Positions 16,712 through 24,253 of a stretch of 64,000 nucleotides of DNA are shown here, one piece after another (the stretch's first letter is position 1; each line of letters opens with the position of its first letter). Source of the DNA: Georgenia soli (GTDB taxonomy: Bacteria; Actinomycetota; Actinomycetes; Actinomycetales; Actinomycetaceae); NCBI RefSeq assembly GCF_002563695.1, contig NZ_PDJI01000004.1:3658001-3722000 (forward strand), given 5' to 3'. The position numbers and the translations under genes were made by a program. The notes beneath the pieces were generated by a model. The model was not told the DNA's origin. It did no database searches and saw only the letters and a program-made list of their open reading frames with translations.

Positions 16712-17277
16712 CGTCCGGTCTCCTTCGGCCCGTGCGTGGCGGCGTCGGCGATCGCCCCTTCCCAGTTGGTGGCAAGTATGGGGACGGAGTCCCGGCGGCG
16801 GGCCGTGACGGTTCCGTCGGCCACCGCGCGCACGGCGGCGAACATTCGCGCGTACCCGGCGCAGCGGCACAGGTTGCCGGACAGGCCCTCCCTGATCTCC
16901 TCCTCGCTCGGGTCGGGGTTCTCGGTCAGAAGTGCCTCGGCGGACATGAGCATGCCGGGGATGCAGAAGCCGCACTGGACGGCGCCGTGGTCGAGGAAGG
17001 CCTGCTGGAGCGGGCTCAGCTCGCCGTCGGCGGCGAGGGCCTCGACGGTGCGCACGTCGGCGCCGTCGGCCTCGACGGCGAGCACGAGGCAGGAGTTCAC
17101 TGTGCGACCGTCCATGGTGACGGTGCAGGCGCCGCACTCGCCGACCGCGCAGCACTCCTTGGTCCCGGGGAGCCCGCACTCGTCGCGCAGCGCGTCGAGG
17201 AGCGCCCGGTTCGCTGGCACGTCGACGATCCTGTCCGTGCCGTTGACGGTCATCGTGATGCGGTGCATGTCGCTCAT
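16708..17277 (-). CDS. Molybdenum hydroxylase [2Fe-2S] subunit (cluster 1)
   Basis: 189-residue electron-transfer subunit with both iron-sulfur clusters of the family: a plant-ferredoxin-type motif CCAVGECGACTV with a distal NSC, and the helical motif CGFCIPGM followed by NLCRCAGY. It carries electrons from the molybdenum centre to the FAD subunit. At 189 residues it is about 25 longer than usual, ending in a non-conserved tail after the second cluster. AGGAGGAG precedes the ATG. It overlaps both neighbours by 4 bp (ATGA), so FAD, FeS and Mo subunits are tightly coupled. Confidence 0.93.
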   Translation of the reverse strand: MSDMHRITMTVNGTDRIVDVPANRALLDALRDECGLPGTKECCAVGECGACTVTMDGRTVNSCLVLAVEADGADVRTVEALAADGELSPLQQAFLDHGAVQCGFCIPGMLMSAEALLTENPDPSEEEIREGLSGNLCRCAGYARMFAAVRAVADGTVTARRRDSVPILATNWEGAIADAATHGPKETGR

Positions 17278-18131
17278 CTCTCCTCCTGCGTGGCGAGGTT
17301 CGCCTGAGCTCGGTGCAGTGCTCGCCGGAGGAGCACCCCCACCATGGCGCGCCGGTACTCGGCGCTGGCACGTACGTCGCTGATGGGGGTGGCGCGGTCC
17401 GCGACCGCGTCGAGGGCCGCGGCCCGGTCCGCCGGGTCGGCGCCTTGGGACAGCGCACCGCTGTCGTCGCGCACCACGACCGGTACGGGGGCGACGGCGC
17501 CGAGGACGAACGTCACGCCGAGCTTGTCGGCCATGCAGCTGACGTTGATGGTCGCAAGGTCGACCCCGCGGCGGCGCGTCATCCGCTCGAACGCGGCGCC
17601 GTAGGGCCTGCTAGGGACCGGCAGCCGGACCCGCGTGACGAGCTCACCGCGGCCCAGGTCGGTGCGGCGGTTGCCCTGGATGAAGTCGACGACCGCGATC
17701 TCGCGGTCCCCGTCCGGTCCCTGAACGGTGAGGGCGGCGTCGTGCATCACCAGGACGGGAGCGGTGTCGGCGGCGGGGGAGGCGTTGCAGACGTTGCCGG
17801 CGAGGGTGGCGCGATGGCGGATCTGTGCGGAGCCGACGACGCTCGCCGCCTCGACGAGGGCGGGGAAGTGCTTCCGGACGGCGTCGTGGAGCAGCACGTC
17901 GCTGAGCGGCGTCGTCGCAGAGACGCTGACGGTCCCGTTGTCGACGGCGACCGCCGGAGCGAGCTCGATCACCCGTTTGATGTCGACGACGATGCCGGGT
18001 CGGATCTTGCCGTCGCGCAGCCCGACCGTGAGGTCGGTGCCGCCCGCGAGGACGCGGGCGTTCTCGTGAGCGGCCAGCAGCGCCACGGCCTCGTCGAGCC
18101 GTTGGGGGCGGGCGTAGTCGAACGGCAGCAC
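17274..18131 (-). CDS. Molybdenum hydroxylase FAD-binding subunit (cluster 1)
   Basis: 285-residue CoxM/XdhB-type flavoprotein. The FAD pyrophosphate motif VLAGGTDLTVGL occurs at about residues 27-38 and the second FAD motif AQIRHRATLAGNVCNASPAAD near 102-122. Electrons pass from here to the final acceptor. The GTG start lies 3 bp after the aldehyde dehydrogenase stop and lacks a good ribosome site, suggesting translational coupling. The second motif keeps the TLAGN sequence of typical quinoline/aldehyde-type oxidoreductases, whereas the cox-type cluster has TLGG. Confidence 0.9.
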   Translation of the reverse strand: MLPFDYARPQRLDEAVALLAAHENARVLAGGTDLTVGLRDGKIRPGIVVDIKRVIELAPAVAVDNGTVSVSATTPLSDVLLHDAVRKHFPALVEAASVVGSAQIRHRATLAGNVCNASPAADTAPVLVMHDAALTVQGPDGDREIAVVDFIQGNRRTDLGRGELVTRVRLPVPSRPYGAAFERMTRRRGVDLATINVSCMADKLGVTFVLGAVAPVPVVVRDDSGALSQGADPADRAAALDAVADRATPISDVRASAEYRRAMVGVLLRRALHRAQANLATQEER

Positions 18132-18134
18132 CGG

Positions 18135-19547
18135 TTACTCTGTGGCTGGTCCGGGCGCAGGTGTCCCTGCGCCGACGTAGTACGTGCGTGCGTTGGTGAA
18201 CTCGAGCGCGCCGGCCTCGCCGAGCTCGCGACCGTAGCCGCTGCGTCGTGTCCCGCCGAAGGGCAGGCGCGGGTCGGAGGCGACGACGGCGTTGACGAAC
18301 ATCGCGCCGGAGGTGATCCTTTTGCCGACGGCGAGGGCCCGGTTCGGGTCGGCGCTCCACACGCTGGCCCCTAGGCCGTAGGTGGTGGCGTCGGCGACCT
18401 GGGCGGCCTGCTCGTCGTCGCGCACGGCGACCACGGCCGCGACCGGGCCGAAGGTCTCCTGCTGCATGACCGGCATGTCCAGGTCGACGTCTGCCAGGAC
18501 GGTGGGGGCGAACCAGGCGCCCGGACGCTCGAGCCGGGCGCCGCCGGAGCGGACGGTGGCGCCCATGGCGACGGAGTCGGTGACCTGGCGCTCGAGTGCG
18601 GTGGCGAGGTCCTCGCGCGCGAGGGGACCGACGTTGGTTCCCGGGTCCGACGGGTCGCCGACGGTGAGAGCGTCGACGGCGTCGGCGTACCGGTCGAGGA
18701 ACTCGGCCACGACGGCCTCGTGGACGATGAACCGTTTGGCGGCCAGGCAGCTCTGCCCGGAGTTGATGAAGCGGGCCTTGACCGCCGCGGCGACGACGGT
18801 GTCGAGGTCGGCGTCGTCGAGGACGACGAAGGGGTCGGAGCCGCCGAGCTCGAGGAGGCTCTTCTTGATGTGCCGGCCGGCTTCTGCGGCGACGGCGGAC
18901 CCCGCACGTTCGCTGCCGGTGAGTGTCACGGCGGCGACCCGGTCGTCGGCCAGGAGGGAGGCGGTCGTGGCTGGTACGTCGTCCTCGGCGATGACCAGCG
19001 TGCGGAGGACGCCGTCGGGCAGGCCTGCGTCCCGGACGAGCTGCTCGATGGCGAGCGCGCAGCCTGTGACGTTGGGCGAATGCTTGAGCAGGGCTGTGTT
19101 GCCGGCCAGCAGCGTGGGCGCGGCGAAGCGCAGCACCTGCCAGTACGGGAAGTTCCACGGCATGATCGCGAGCACGACGCCGAGCGGTTCGTAGGAGACC
19201 CAGCTGCGCTCGGCGTCCGTCGTCACCTCTCGGTCTGCGAGGAAACCGGGGCCGTGCTCGGCGTAGTAGTCGCAGACCCACGCGCACTTGTCGACCTCGG
19301 CAAGCGCCTCGCCGATCGGCTTGCCCATCTCGTTGACGGCCAGGCGGGCGAGCTCTTCACGCCGGCTGCGGATCGCCGCACCCAACGCCTTCACGCGGCT
19401 GGCCCGCTCGGCGATGTCGAGGGCGGCCCAGGCCGGCTGAGCGGCGTGGACCTCGGCGACGGCGGCCTCGACCTGCTGAGGTGTGAAGGCTTTGTAGGTG
19501 GCGAGGGTTTCCCCGGTCGCCGGGTTGACGGTGGTGATCTGCGGCAT
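18135..19547 (-). CDS. NAD(P)-dependent succinate-semialdehyde dehydrogenase-like enzyme
   Basis: 470-residue aldehyde dehydrogenase. Seen are MPWNFPYWQV, the catalytic Glu233 in LLELGGSDPF and the nucleophile Cys267 in FINSGQSCLAAKRF; NPATGETLATY opens the protein as in GabD/YneI-type enzymes. It should oxidise succinate semialdehyde or a related short aldehyde acid to the acid. In this operon it would complete degradation of a ring-opened intermediate and feed succinate to the TCA cycle. GAGGAG lies 5 bp ahead of the ATG. Glutarate semialdehyde or another carboxy-aldehyde is an equal alternative; sequence alone does not decide. Confidence 0.88.
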   Translation of the reverse strand: MPQITTVNPATGETLATYKAFTPQQVEAAVAEVHAAQPAWAALDIAERASRVKALGAAIRSRREELARLAVNEMGKPIGEALAEVDKCAWVCDYYAEHGPGFLADREVTTDAERSWVSYEPLGVVLAIMPWNFPYWQVLRFAAPTLLAGNTALLKHSPNVTGCALAIEQLVRDAGLPDGVLRTLVIAEDDVPATTASLLADDRVAAVTLTGSERAGSAVAAEAGRHIKKSLLELGGSDPFVVLDDADLDTVVAAAVKARFINSGQSCLAAKRFIVHEAVVAEFLDRYADAVDALTVGDPSDPGTNVGPLAREDLATALERQVTDSVAMGATVRSGGARLERPGAWFAPTVLADVDLDMPVMQQETFGPVAAVVAVRDDEQAAQVADATTYGLGASVWSADPNRALAVGKRITSGAMFVNAVVASDPRLPFGGTRRSGYGRELGEAGALEFTNARTYYVGAGTPAPGPATE

Positions 19548-19573
19548 GTCGCTCCTCAGGGTGGTGCGTCAGG

Positions 19574-20248
19574 TCAGGGTGCGGCGGCGAGCACGGCCGT
19601 GCGAACGGACCGGTCGGGTTGGATCTCGAGGACCAGGCCCGCCACCCACGGGGGTTCGCCCGTGTCCTCACCGAGCTCGGCGAGTGCGACGGCCCGCAGC
19701 ACGGGGGAGTGGGTGACCGCGACCGTGAGGCCGGGGCGGGGGCGGTCGGCGAGGCTGCCGGCGAAGGCGCGGATGCGGCGGGCGACGGTCGCGGCGTCGT
19801 CACCGGGCGGGGAGGCGTGGTGCAGCCACCACCCGATGCGGTCCGGTGCGGCGAGGAAGCCGGCGAAGAACGGTACGCGCGCGGCGCCCTGCTCGTCGAG
19901 GCCGTCGAGCTGTTCCGCCAGCGCCGTCACGGAGGAGACCATGTTGACCCGCTGCCCGGCGACGTACAGGTCGGGGTTGCGCAGTGCGAACGCGGTGGCG
20001 GGTCCGTCGACTTCGGCTCCGGCCTCCCGGGCACCGGTGGCGATGGACTCGGCGGTCTCGCGCGTGCGCCGGGTCTCGCCGGTGAGGACGGAGATCTTCT
20101 CGGGTGACTCGGCGGCGAGACGGCGGCCCACCTCTGCCGCGCGCTCGCGGCCCGCGGGGGTGACTGGCACGTCGCCCCGGTGGGACTCGACCTCGCCGTG
20201 CCGCAGCAGCAGGAGTCGCTGCGGCACGGCAGCTGTGTCGTCAGGCAT
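19574..20248 (-). CDS. Histidine phosphatase family protein
   Basis: 224-residue phosphoglycerate-mutase-like phosphatase. The N-terminal LLLLRHGEVESHRG carries the catalytic R16-H17-G18 motif; a second conserved His is in TVAVTHSPVLRAVAL. The proton-donor region lies between them. It likely hydrolyses a phosphate monoester. Its place inside an operon that begins with a phosphotransferase resembling phenylphosphate synthase is striking: it could remove the phosphate from a pathway intermediate. It overlaps the ABM gene by 8 bp and precedes the aldehyde dehydrogenase by 26 bp. A general metabolite-repair role is the alternative. Confidence 0.83.
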   Translation of the reverse strand: MPDDTAAVPQRLLLLRHGEVESHRGDVPVTPAGRERAAEVGRRLAAESPEKISVLTGETRRTRETAESIATGAREAGAEVDGPATAFALRNPDLYVAGQRVNMVSSVTALAEQLDGLDEQGAARVPFFAGFLAAPDRIGWWLHHASPPGDDAATVARRIRAFAGSLADRPRPGLTVAVTHSPVLRAVALAELGEDTGEPPWVAGLVLEIQPDRSVRTAVLAAAP

Positions 20249-20534
20249 CGATCGTCTCGTAGGTGGCCACCTCGCGCTTCTCCAGGTAGTCGATCGCGTA
20301 CCCGAAGACGTGCTTCTGGAAGTGGTCGGTGTTCTTGTGGTCCTCGTAGGCCTGCGGGGAGGTGTACTGCTCGTAGAGGAAGAACTTCGTGGGGTCCTCC
20401 GGGTCCACCTGCGCCTGGTAGTAGAGGTTCCCGGGTTCCTCCCGCGACAGGGGCGTCATCGTCTTGATGACGTCGACGATGCGGTGCTCCTCGCCCTGCT
20501 TGGCCTTCCAGATGGCGGCGACGACGAATGCCAT
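20241..20534 (-). CDS. ABM-fold (antibiotic biosynthesis monooxygenase-like) small protein
   Basis: 97-residue protein with the dimeric alpha/beta-barrel pattern of the ABM family: an initial beta strand (MAFVVAAIWKAK), a helix with LSREEPGNLYYQ, then FFLYEQYTSPQAYEDHKNTDHFQKHVF. YEQ(W/Y).S..A...H..T.HF is the hallmark. Members include cofactorless quinone-forming monooxygenases and also non-enzymatic or heme-related relatives. In this operon an oxygenation of a hydroxylated ring or a quinone-related step is possible. ATG 20534 follows AAAGGA; the frame continues upstream but into the FAH gene. Confidence 0.8.
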   Translation of the reverse strand: MAFVVAAIWKAKQGEEHRIVDVIKTMTPLSREEPGNLYYQAQVDPEDPTKFFLYEQYTSPQAYEDHKNTDHFQKHVFGYAIDYLEKREVATYETIDA

Positions 20535-20568
20535 GACTTCGGTGTCCTTTCGTAGGGGTTGCTGATTT

Positions 20569-21402
20569 TCAGGGTTTGTGGCCGACACGGTTCCGGAGGA
20601 CGCCGATGCCTTCGGCCTCCATCTCGATGAGGTCGCCGGGACTGAGCCAGCGGTCGAGCTCAAGGCCTGAGCCGCCGGCGGCCGTGCCCGAGCCCAGGAC
20701 CTCGCCTGGGCGCAGTGTGAGGTCGCGGGAGGTGTACTCGATCATGGTGGCGAAGGTGTGGTGCATGTTCGCCGTCGTGTCCGACCCCCACGTCTCGCCG
20801 TTGACGCGCACGGTGAGGGTGAGGTCGGTGACGTCGAGCTCGTCGGCGGTGACGATGCAGGGACCGAGGACGTTGGACCCGTCCCAGTCCTTGGCCTTAC
20901 CGGGGCCCATGCCGACCGGGAGCTCCCGGCGCTGCGTGTCACGTGCTGACATGTCGTTCCAGATGGTGTACCCGAAGATGTGCTCGGCGGCCCGGTCCGC
21001 CGGGATGTTCCGGCCTGGCCGGCCGATGACCGCCGCCAATTCCAGCTCGTGGTCGAGCTGGTCGCTGTAGGAGGGCCACGGGATCTCCTCGTCGGGTCCT
21101 ATGACGGTGTCGGGCAGGCCCTTGTAGCAGGCCGGGACGTCGTACCACTCGGCGGGGATCTCCCGGCCGAGGATGCGGTACGCGTTCTTCAGGTGCCCCT
21201 CGAAGGCGAGGAAATCGCGCAGCGTGCGTGGGCGGAGCGGTGCGAGGAGCCCGGCGTCGGGGACGGGCCGGGTCGTCCCGACGGGGGCACCGGCCTCGAT
21301 GAAGGCGACCATGTCGCCGTCGAAGCCGGCGTCGAGCACCGTGTCGGCGTCCAGGATCCCGACGCGCGGGGTGCTGCCGGTCGTGTAGGTCACGTACTTC
21401 AT
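20569..21402 (-). CDS. Fumarylacetoacetate hydrolase (FAH)-family protein
   Basis: 277-residue FAH-superfamily protein. The family core is seen as HELELAAVIGRPGRNI (metal-binding E-x-E), FGYTIWNDMSARDTQ, NVLGPCIVTADEL, the MIEYTSRDLTLRPGEVL segment and GSGTAAGGSG. Members cleave C-C bonds of beta-diketo acids, hydrate 2-oxo-dienoates or decarboxylate oxo-acids during aromatic catabolism. Here it probably acts on the ring-opened product. ATG 21402 is preceded by AAGGGC; upstream in-frame sequence belongs to the neighbouring gene. It lies 11 bp after the ATP-grasp subunit gene. Confidence 0.88.
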   Translation of the reverse strand: MKYVTYTTGSTPRVGILDADTVLDAGFDGDMVAFIEAGAPVGTTRPVPDAGLLAPLRPRTLRDFLAFEGHLKNAYRILGREIPAEWYDVPACYKGLPDTVIGPDEEIPWPSYSDQLDHELELAAVIGRPGRNIPADRAAEHIFGYTIWNDMSARDTQRRELPVGMGPGKAKDWDGSNVLGPCIVTADELDVTDLTLTVRVNGETWGSDTTANMHHTFATMIEYTSRDLTLRPGEVLGSGTAAGGSGLELDRWLSPGDLIEMEAEGIGVLRNRVGHKP

Positions 21403-21413
21403 GTCGCCCTTCC

Positions 21414-22235
21414 CTAGACCGTCGTGATGGGGCGGGACTGGAGCAGGAACAGGACGCCGTTGTCGTCGATCGCCCATTCGATGTCCTGCGGGCACCCGTG
21501 CAGGTTTTCCAGCTGCTGGCCCATCGCGGCGAGCTCGGCCGACTCCTCCGGGCCCAGGACCGGCTCGGAAACGATCTTGCTTCGCTTGATCGTGCCCTTA
21601 CGGTCCAGGACGTAGTGGTCGGGCGTCATCTCCCCGTTGACGACGTTCTCACCGAGGCCTAGGGCGGCCTCGACAACCATCCGGTCCTTGCGCTGGTGGA
21701 CCGGGTCGACGGTGAACATGACCCCTGACTTCTTCGAGTCGACCATCTGCTGGACGACGACCGCCATGGCCACGTCCTCGAGCGAGCCCTTCTCCTCCCG
21801 GTAGAAGACGGCTCGGTCGGTGAAGAAGGAGAGCCAGCACTCCACGACCTTGTCCAGCACCGTGTCGAGGCCGTCGACGTTGAGGAACGTCTCCTGCTGA
21901 CCGGCGTAGCTGGCCCCCTCGGAGTCCTCGGCGCACGCGGACGACCGGACGGCGACCAGCCCGGTCAGGTCGTTGTACTGCTCGGTGACCAGCTCCACCG
22001 GTGGCCTCGCCGCGGCGACGATCGACCGGGCGCCGGCCATGTCCTTGGCCCTGGCGCGTTCCCGCAGCGCATCCTCGTCCACGGCCGCGGAGAACGCGGC
22101 CGAGGTGATGATGAACCCGGGCGGTACCGGGAGGCCCTCCGATGTCATCGTGGCGAGCGAGGCGCCCTTCCCGCCGCTCAGGGCCACCTCTCGGGCCCGC
22201 GGGTCGGTGAAGGGCAGCACCAGTGGTTCGGTCAC
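21414..22235 (-). CDS. PEP-synthase-like ATP-grasp subunit (resembles phenylphosphate synthase subunit B)
   Basis: 273-residue protein equal to the ATP-binding (PPDK_N) third of PEP synthase: SGGKGASLATM (residues 20-30, Lys23), VAVRSSACAEDSEGASYAGQ, GVMFTVDPV, EAALGLGENVVNGEMTPD and the terminal DIEW...LQSRPI. It should bind ATP and phosphorylate the swivelling His domain, which is carried by the separate gene just upstream (17-bp gap). Neither gene has the C-terminal PEP/pyruvate barrel, so pyruvate is unlikely to be the acceptor. This split layout matches phenylphosphate synthase of Thauera (about 70- and 40-kDa subunits), which makes phenylphosphate, AMP and Pi from phenol and ATP. Confidence 0.85.
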   Translation of the reverse strand: MTEPLVLPFTDPRAREVALSGGKGASLATMTSEGLPVPPGFIITSAAFSAAVDEDALRERARAKDMAGARSIVAAARPPVELVTEQYNDLTGLVAVRSSACAEDSEGASYAGQQETFLNVDGLDTVLDKVVECWLSFFTDRAVFYREEKGSLEDVAMAVVVQQMVDSKKSGVMFTVDPVHQRKDRMVVEAALGLGENVVNGEMTPDHYVLDRKGTIKRSKIVSEPVLGPEESAELAAMGQQLENLHGCPQDIEWAIDDNGVLFLLQSRPITTV

Positions 22236-22252
22236 GGCTGTCGTCCTCCTTC

Positions 22253-24043
22253 TCAGATGTGGGCGGAGAGGTCGCGGACGGCGCGGTGCTCGGAGGAGCG
22301 CTCGAAGCCCTCGAGGATCTCCACCTGGCCGGTCGAGCCGTTGACCCTGATGCGGTCACCGGTCTTGATACGGCGCGTCGCGTCAGAGGTTCCGACGACG
22401 GCGGGGATCGAGAACTCCCGGGAGACCACCGCGGGGTGGGAGGCCATGCCGCCGGCGTCCGTGACGAGGCCGCCGATCTTGGTGAACAGGACGACCCAGG
22501 CCGGCGAGGTCATGCGGCACACGACGATCTCGCGCTTCTGGACCTGGTCGAACTCCTCTGGAGAGACCACGACGCGGGCGGTGCCCTCGACGACCCCGGA
22601 CGACGCGGGCAACCCGGTGACGAGGTCCTCCGACTCCGGAGGCTTGCGCTCGAGCTTCTCGGGGAACGCCCACAGCGACCAGTAGGGGAAGGCGACCTGC
22701 TCCGGGTCGGCCGTGCCCACCCAGTCACGCGGGCGGATCTCGTAGGCGTCCTCACGTGCGTCCCGACGGTCGGAGACGAGCTCGGCGGCGTCGCCGGGGT
22801 AGCCGCCGGCCATGACGGCGCGCAGCTCGTTGTACCGCAGGTACATCACGTCCTCCGGGTCCGTGAGCACCCCCGCCTCGACAAGCTTGCGGCCGATCGC
22901 GACGAGCACGATGCGCACGCGCGCGTTCGTGCCCTGGTCGATGTAGAAGTGATGGTCCGGGGTGAGCGGGTTCATCTTCAGGCTCAGCTCGAGCGCGGAG
23001 GTCAGTCTGTCTCGCGCCTCGCCCTCGGGGACGCCCTCCATGACCTCGCGCTTCGCCGCCTCGAGGTCCTCGGCGACGGCCTTGATCTCGGCGGGGAAGT
23101 CGTAGTCGTTCTCCAGATACCCGCGGACCGCCTCGACGATCGGGGCCGGGTTCTCCCGCCACGTCTTGAAGGAGAACTCGTGAGCCCACATGGACTTGTA
23201 GCCGTAGACCTTCTGGTACGGCTCAAGCTGGTCGGCGATGAAGGCGCGGCCGGCCTCAGTTTCCTTCAGCGCGGCGAGGATGTCCGTGGCGGTCGCCTTC
23301 TCGAAGGCCTCCGCTACAGGGCCGCCGTCGGCCTTGATCTTCTCCTTCATCTTCCACAGCTCGTTGATCGAGTCCCAGTTGCGGTTCTCGGTCGAGCTCT
23401 GCAGCCGGCCCATCAGGGCGGAATGGTCACCCTCTCCCTTGGCCTCCGCGATCGCCGCGTTAAGCGCCGTCGTGGAGGAGAACTGGGCGAAGTTAAGCAC
23501 CCAGTGGATCTGCCAGTGCCGGTCGTGCATGTCGATGACGTCCTCGAGGAGGATCGCCAGCTCCAGCAGGCTCGCGCCGTCGTGGTCGTAGTTGTCGAAC
23601 CGCTCGAAGTTGCGCTCCATCTCGGGACGAAGACGCTCGCGCCACCACACGAGGAAGTTGTCGGCGTAGTAGGGGAGCGTCCACCCCAGGTACGCGCCGA
23701 TCTGGTTCGGATACTCCGGGTCCAGCGGGACACGCGGGGTGTAGCGCGCGCCGAACTCGTTGCCCTCGGCGTGCAGGCCCGCCTTGGCCGGCACCGCGGC
23801 GGTGTACACGTACCCGTTGATGATCTTCATGATCCAGTCGGAGGCGAACGGGGTGCCGAACCGCCGGAACATGTAGTCGCACTTGAGCCACCAGCCCCCG
23901 ATGTCCGCGTACATCGGCGAGATCGGGTTGGGGATGTGCAGGTCGTCGTGCACCCAGAAGAGGTCCTTCTGGCCGTCCTCCCACTCGACGGGGAAGTCGT
24001 CGTCACCGAAGAACGTCGGGACAGAGGGCGTGCTGTCGGTCAT
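22253..24043 (-). CDS. PEP-synthase-like His-domain subunit (resembles phenylphosphate synthase subunit A)
   Basis: 596-residue protein, first gene of the operon. The C-terminal 110 residues are a PEP-utilizing mobile (swivelling) domain with VTDAGGMASHPAVVSREF; His536 is the predicted phosphorylated residue (usual motif SHAA). The preceding 480 residues are Trp/Tyr-rich and helical (for example MYADIGGWWLKCDYMFRRFG) and probably bind the acceptor substrate, as the central domain does in rifampin phosphotransferase and phenylphosphate synthase. Partner: the ATP-grasp subunit 17 bp downstream. GGAGTGG precedes the ATG. The divergent FadR-type regulator probably controls the promoter. The acceptor (phenol, hydroxypyridine or other) cannot be read from sequence. 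Confidence 0.83.
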   Translation of the reverse strand: MTDSTPSVPTFFGDDDFPVEWEDGQKDLFWVHDDLHIPNPISPMYADIGGWWLKCDYMFRRFGTPFASDWIMKIINGYVYTAAVPAKAGLHAEGNEFGARYTPRVPLDPEYPNQIGAYLGWTLPYYADNFLVWWRERLRPEMERNFERFDNYDHDGASLLELAILLEDVIDMHDRHWQIHWVLNFAQFSSTTALNAAIAEAKGEGDHSALMGRLQSSTENRNWDSINELWKMKEKIKADGGPVAEAFEKATATDILAALKETEAGRAFIADQLEPYQKVYGYKSMWAHEFSFKTWRENPAPIVEAVRGYLENDYDFPAEIKAVAEDLEAAKREVMEGVPEGEARDRLTSALELSLKMNPLTPDHHFYIDQGTNARVRIVLVAIGRKLVEAGVLTDPEDVMYLRYNELRAVMAGGYPGDAAELVSDRRDAREDAYEIRPRDWVGTADPEQVAFPYWSLWAFPEKLERKPPESEDLVTGLPASSGVVEGTARVVVSPEEFDQVQKREIVVCRMTSPAWVVLFTKIGGLVTDAGGMASHPAVVSREFSIPAVVGTSDATRRIKTGDRIRVNGSTGQVEILEGFERSSEHRAVRDLSAHI

Positions 24044-24095
24044 GAACCCACTCCATCGTTGGTCTTGCGCCTGGCCGGACGGCCTGGCGGTTCAC

Positions 24096-24116
24096 CGATA
24101 TGCGAATATCGATGAT
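24096..24116 (-). promoter_or_regulatory. Candidate GntR operator, phosphotransferase side
   Basis: On the minus strand 24103-24116 reads ATCATCGATATTCG, one base different from the plus-strand site at 24195-24208. It overlaps an inverted repeat CGATAT/ATATCG (24096-24111). It lies 53 bp upstream of the operon's first ATG. Confidence 0.5.
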
Positions 24117-24194
24117 TGCGGAGTGGCGCCCGTCACGTCAAGTGGTTCCCAAGCTCACGTTTCGCGCGTTTCCTCCTTGACGGCCGGTCTCGCG

Positions 24195-24208
24195 ATCATC
24201 GATAATCG
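24195..24208 (+). promoter_or_regulatory. Candidate GntR operator, regulator side
   Basis: ATCATCGATAATCG contains the near-palindrome ATCATCGATAAT (10 of 12 positions symmetric) and sits 46 bp upstream of the GntR ATG. The facing copy at 24103-24116 lies near the divergent operon. Paired sites fit autoregulation plus control of the operon. Confidence 0.5.
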
Positions 24209-24253
24209 GTTGCTCCGGTACTGTGCGGTGACGGACCAGAAGGGGGAAGTCCC

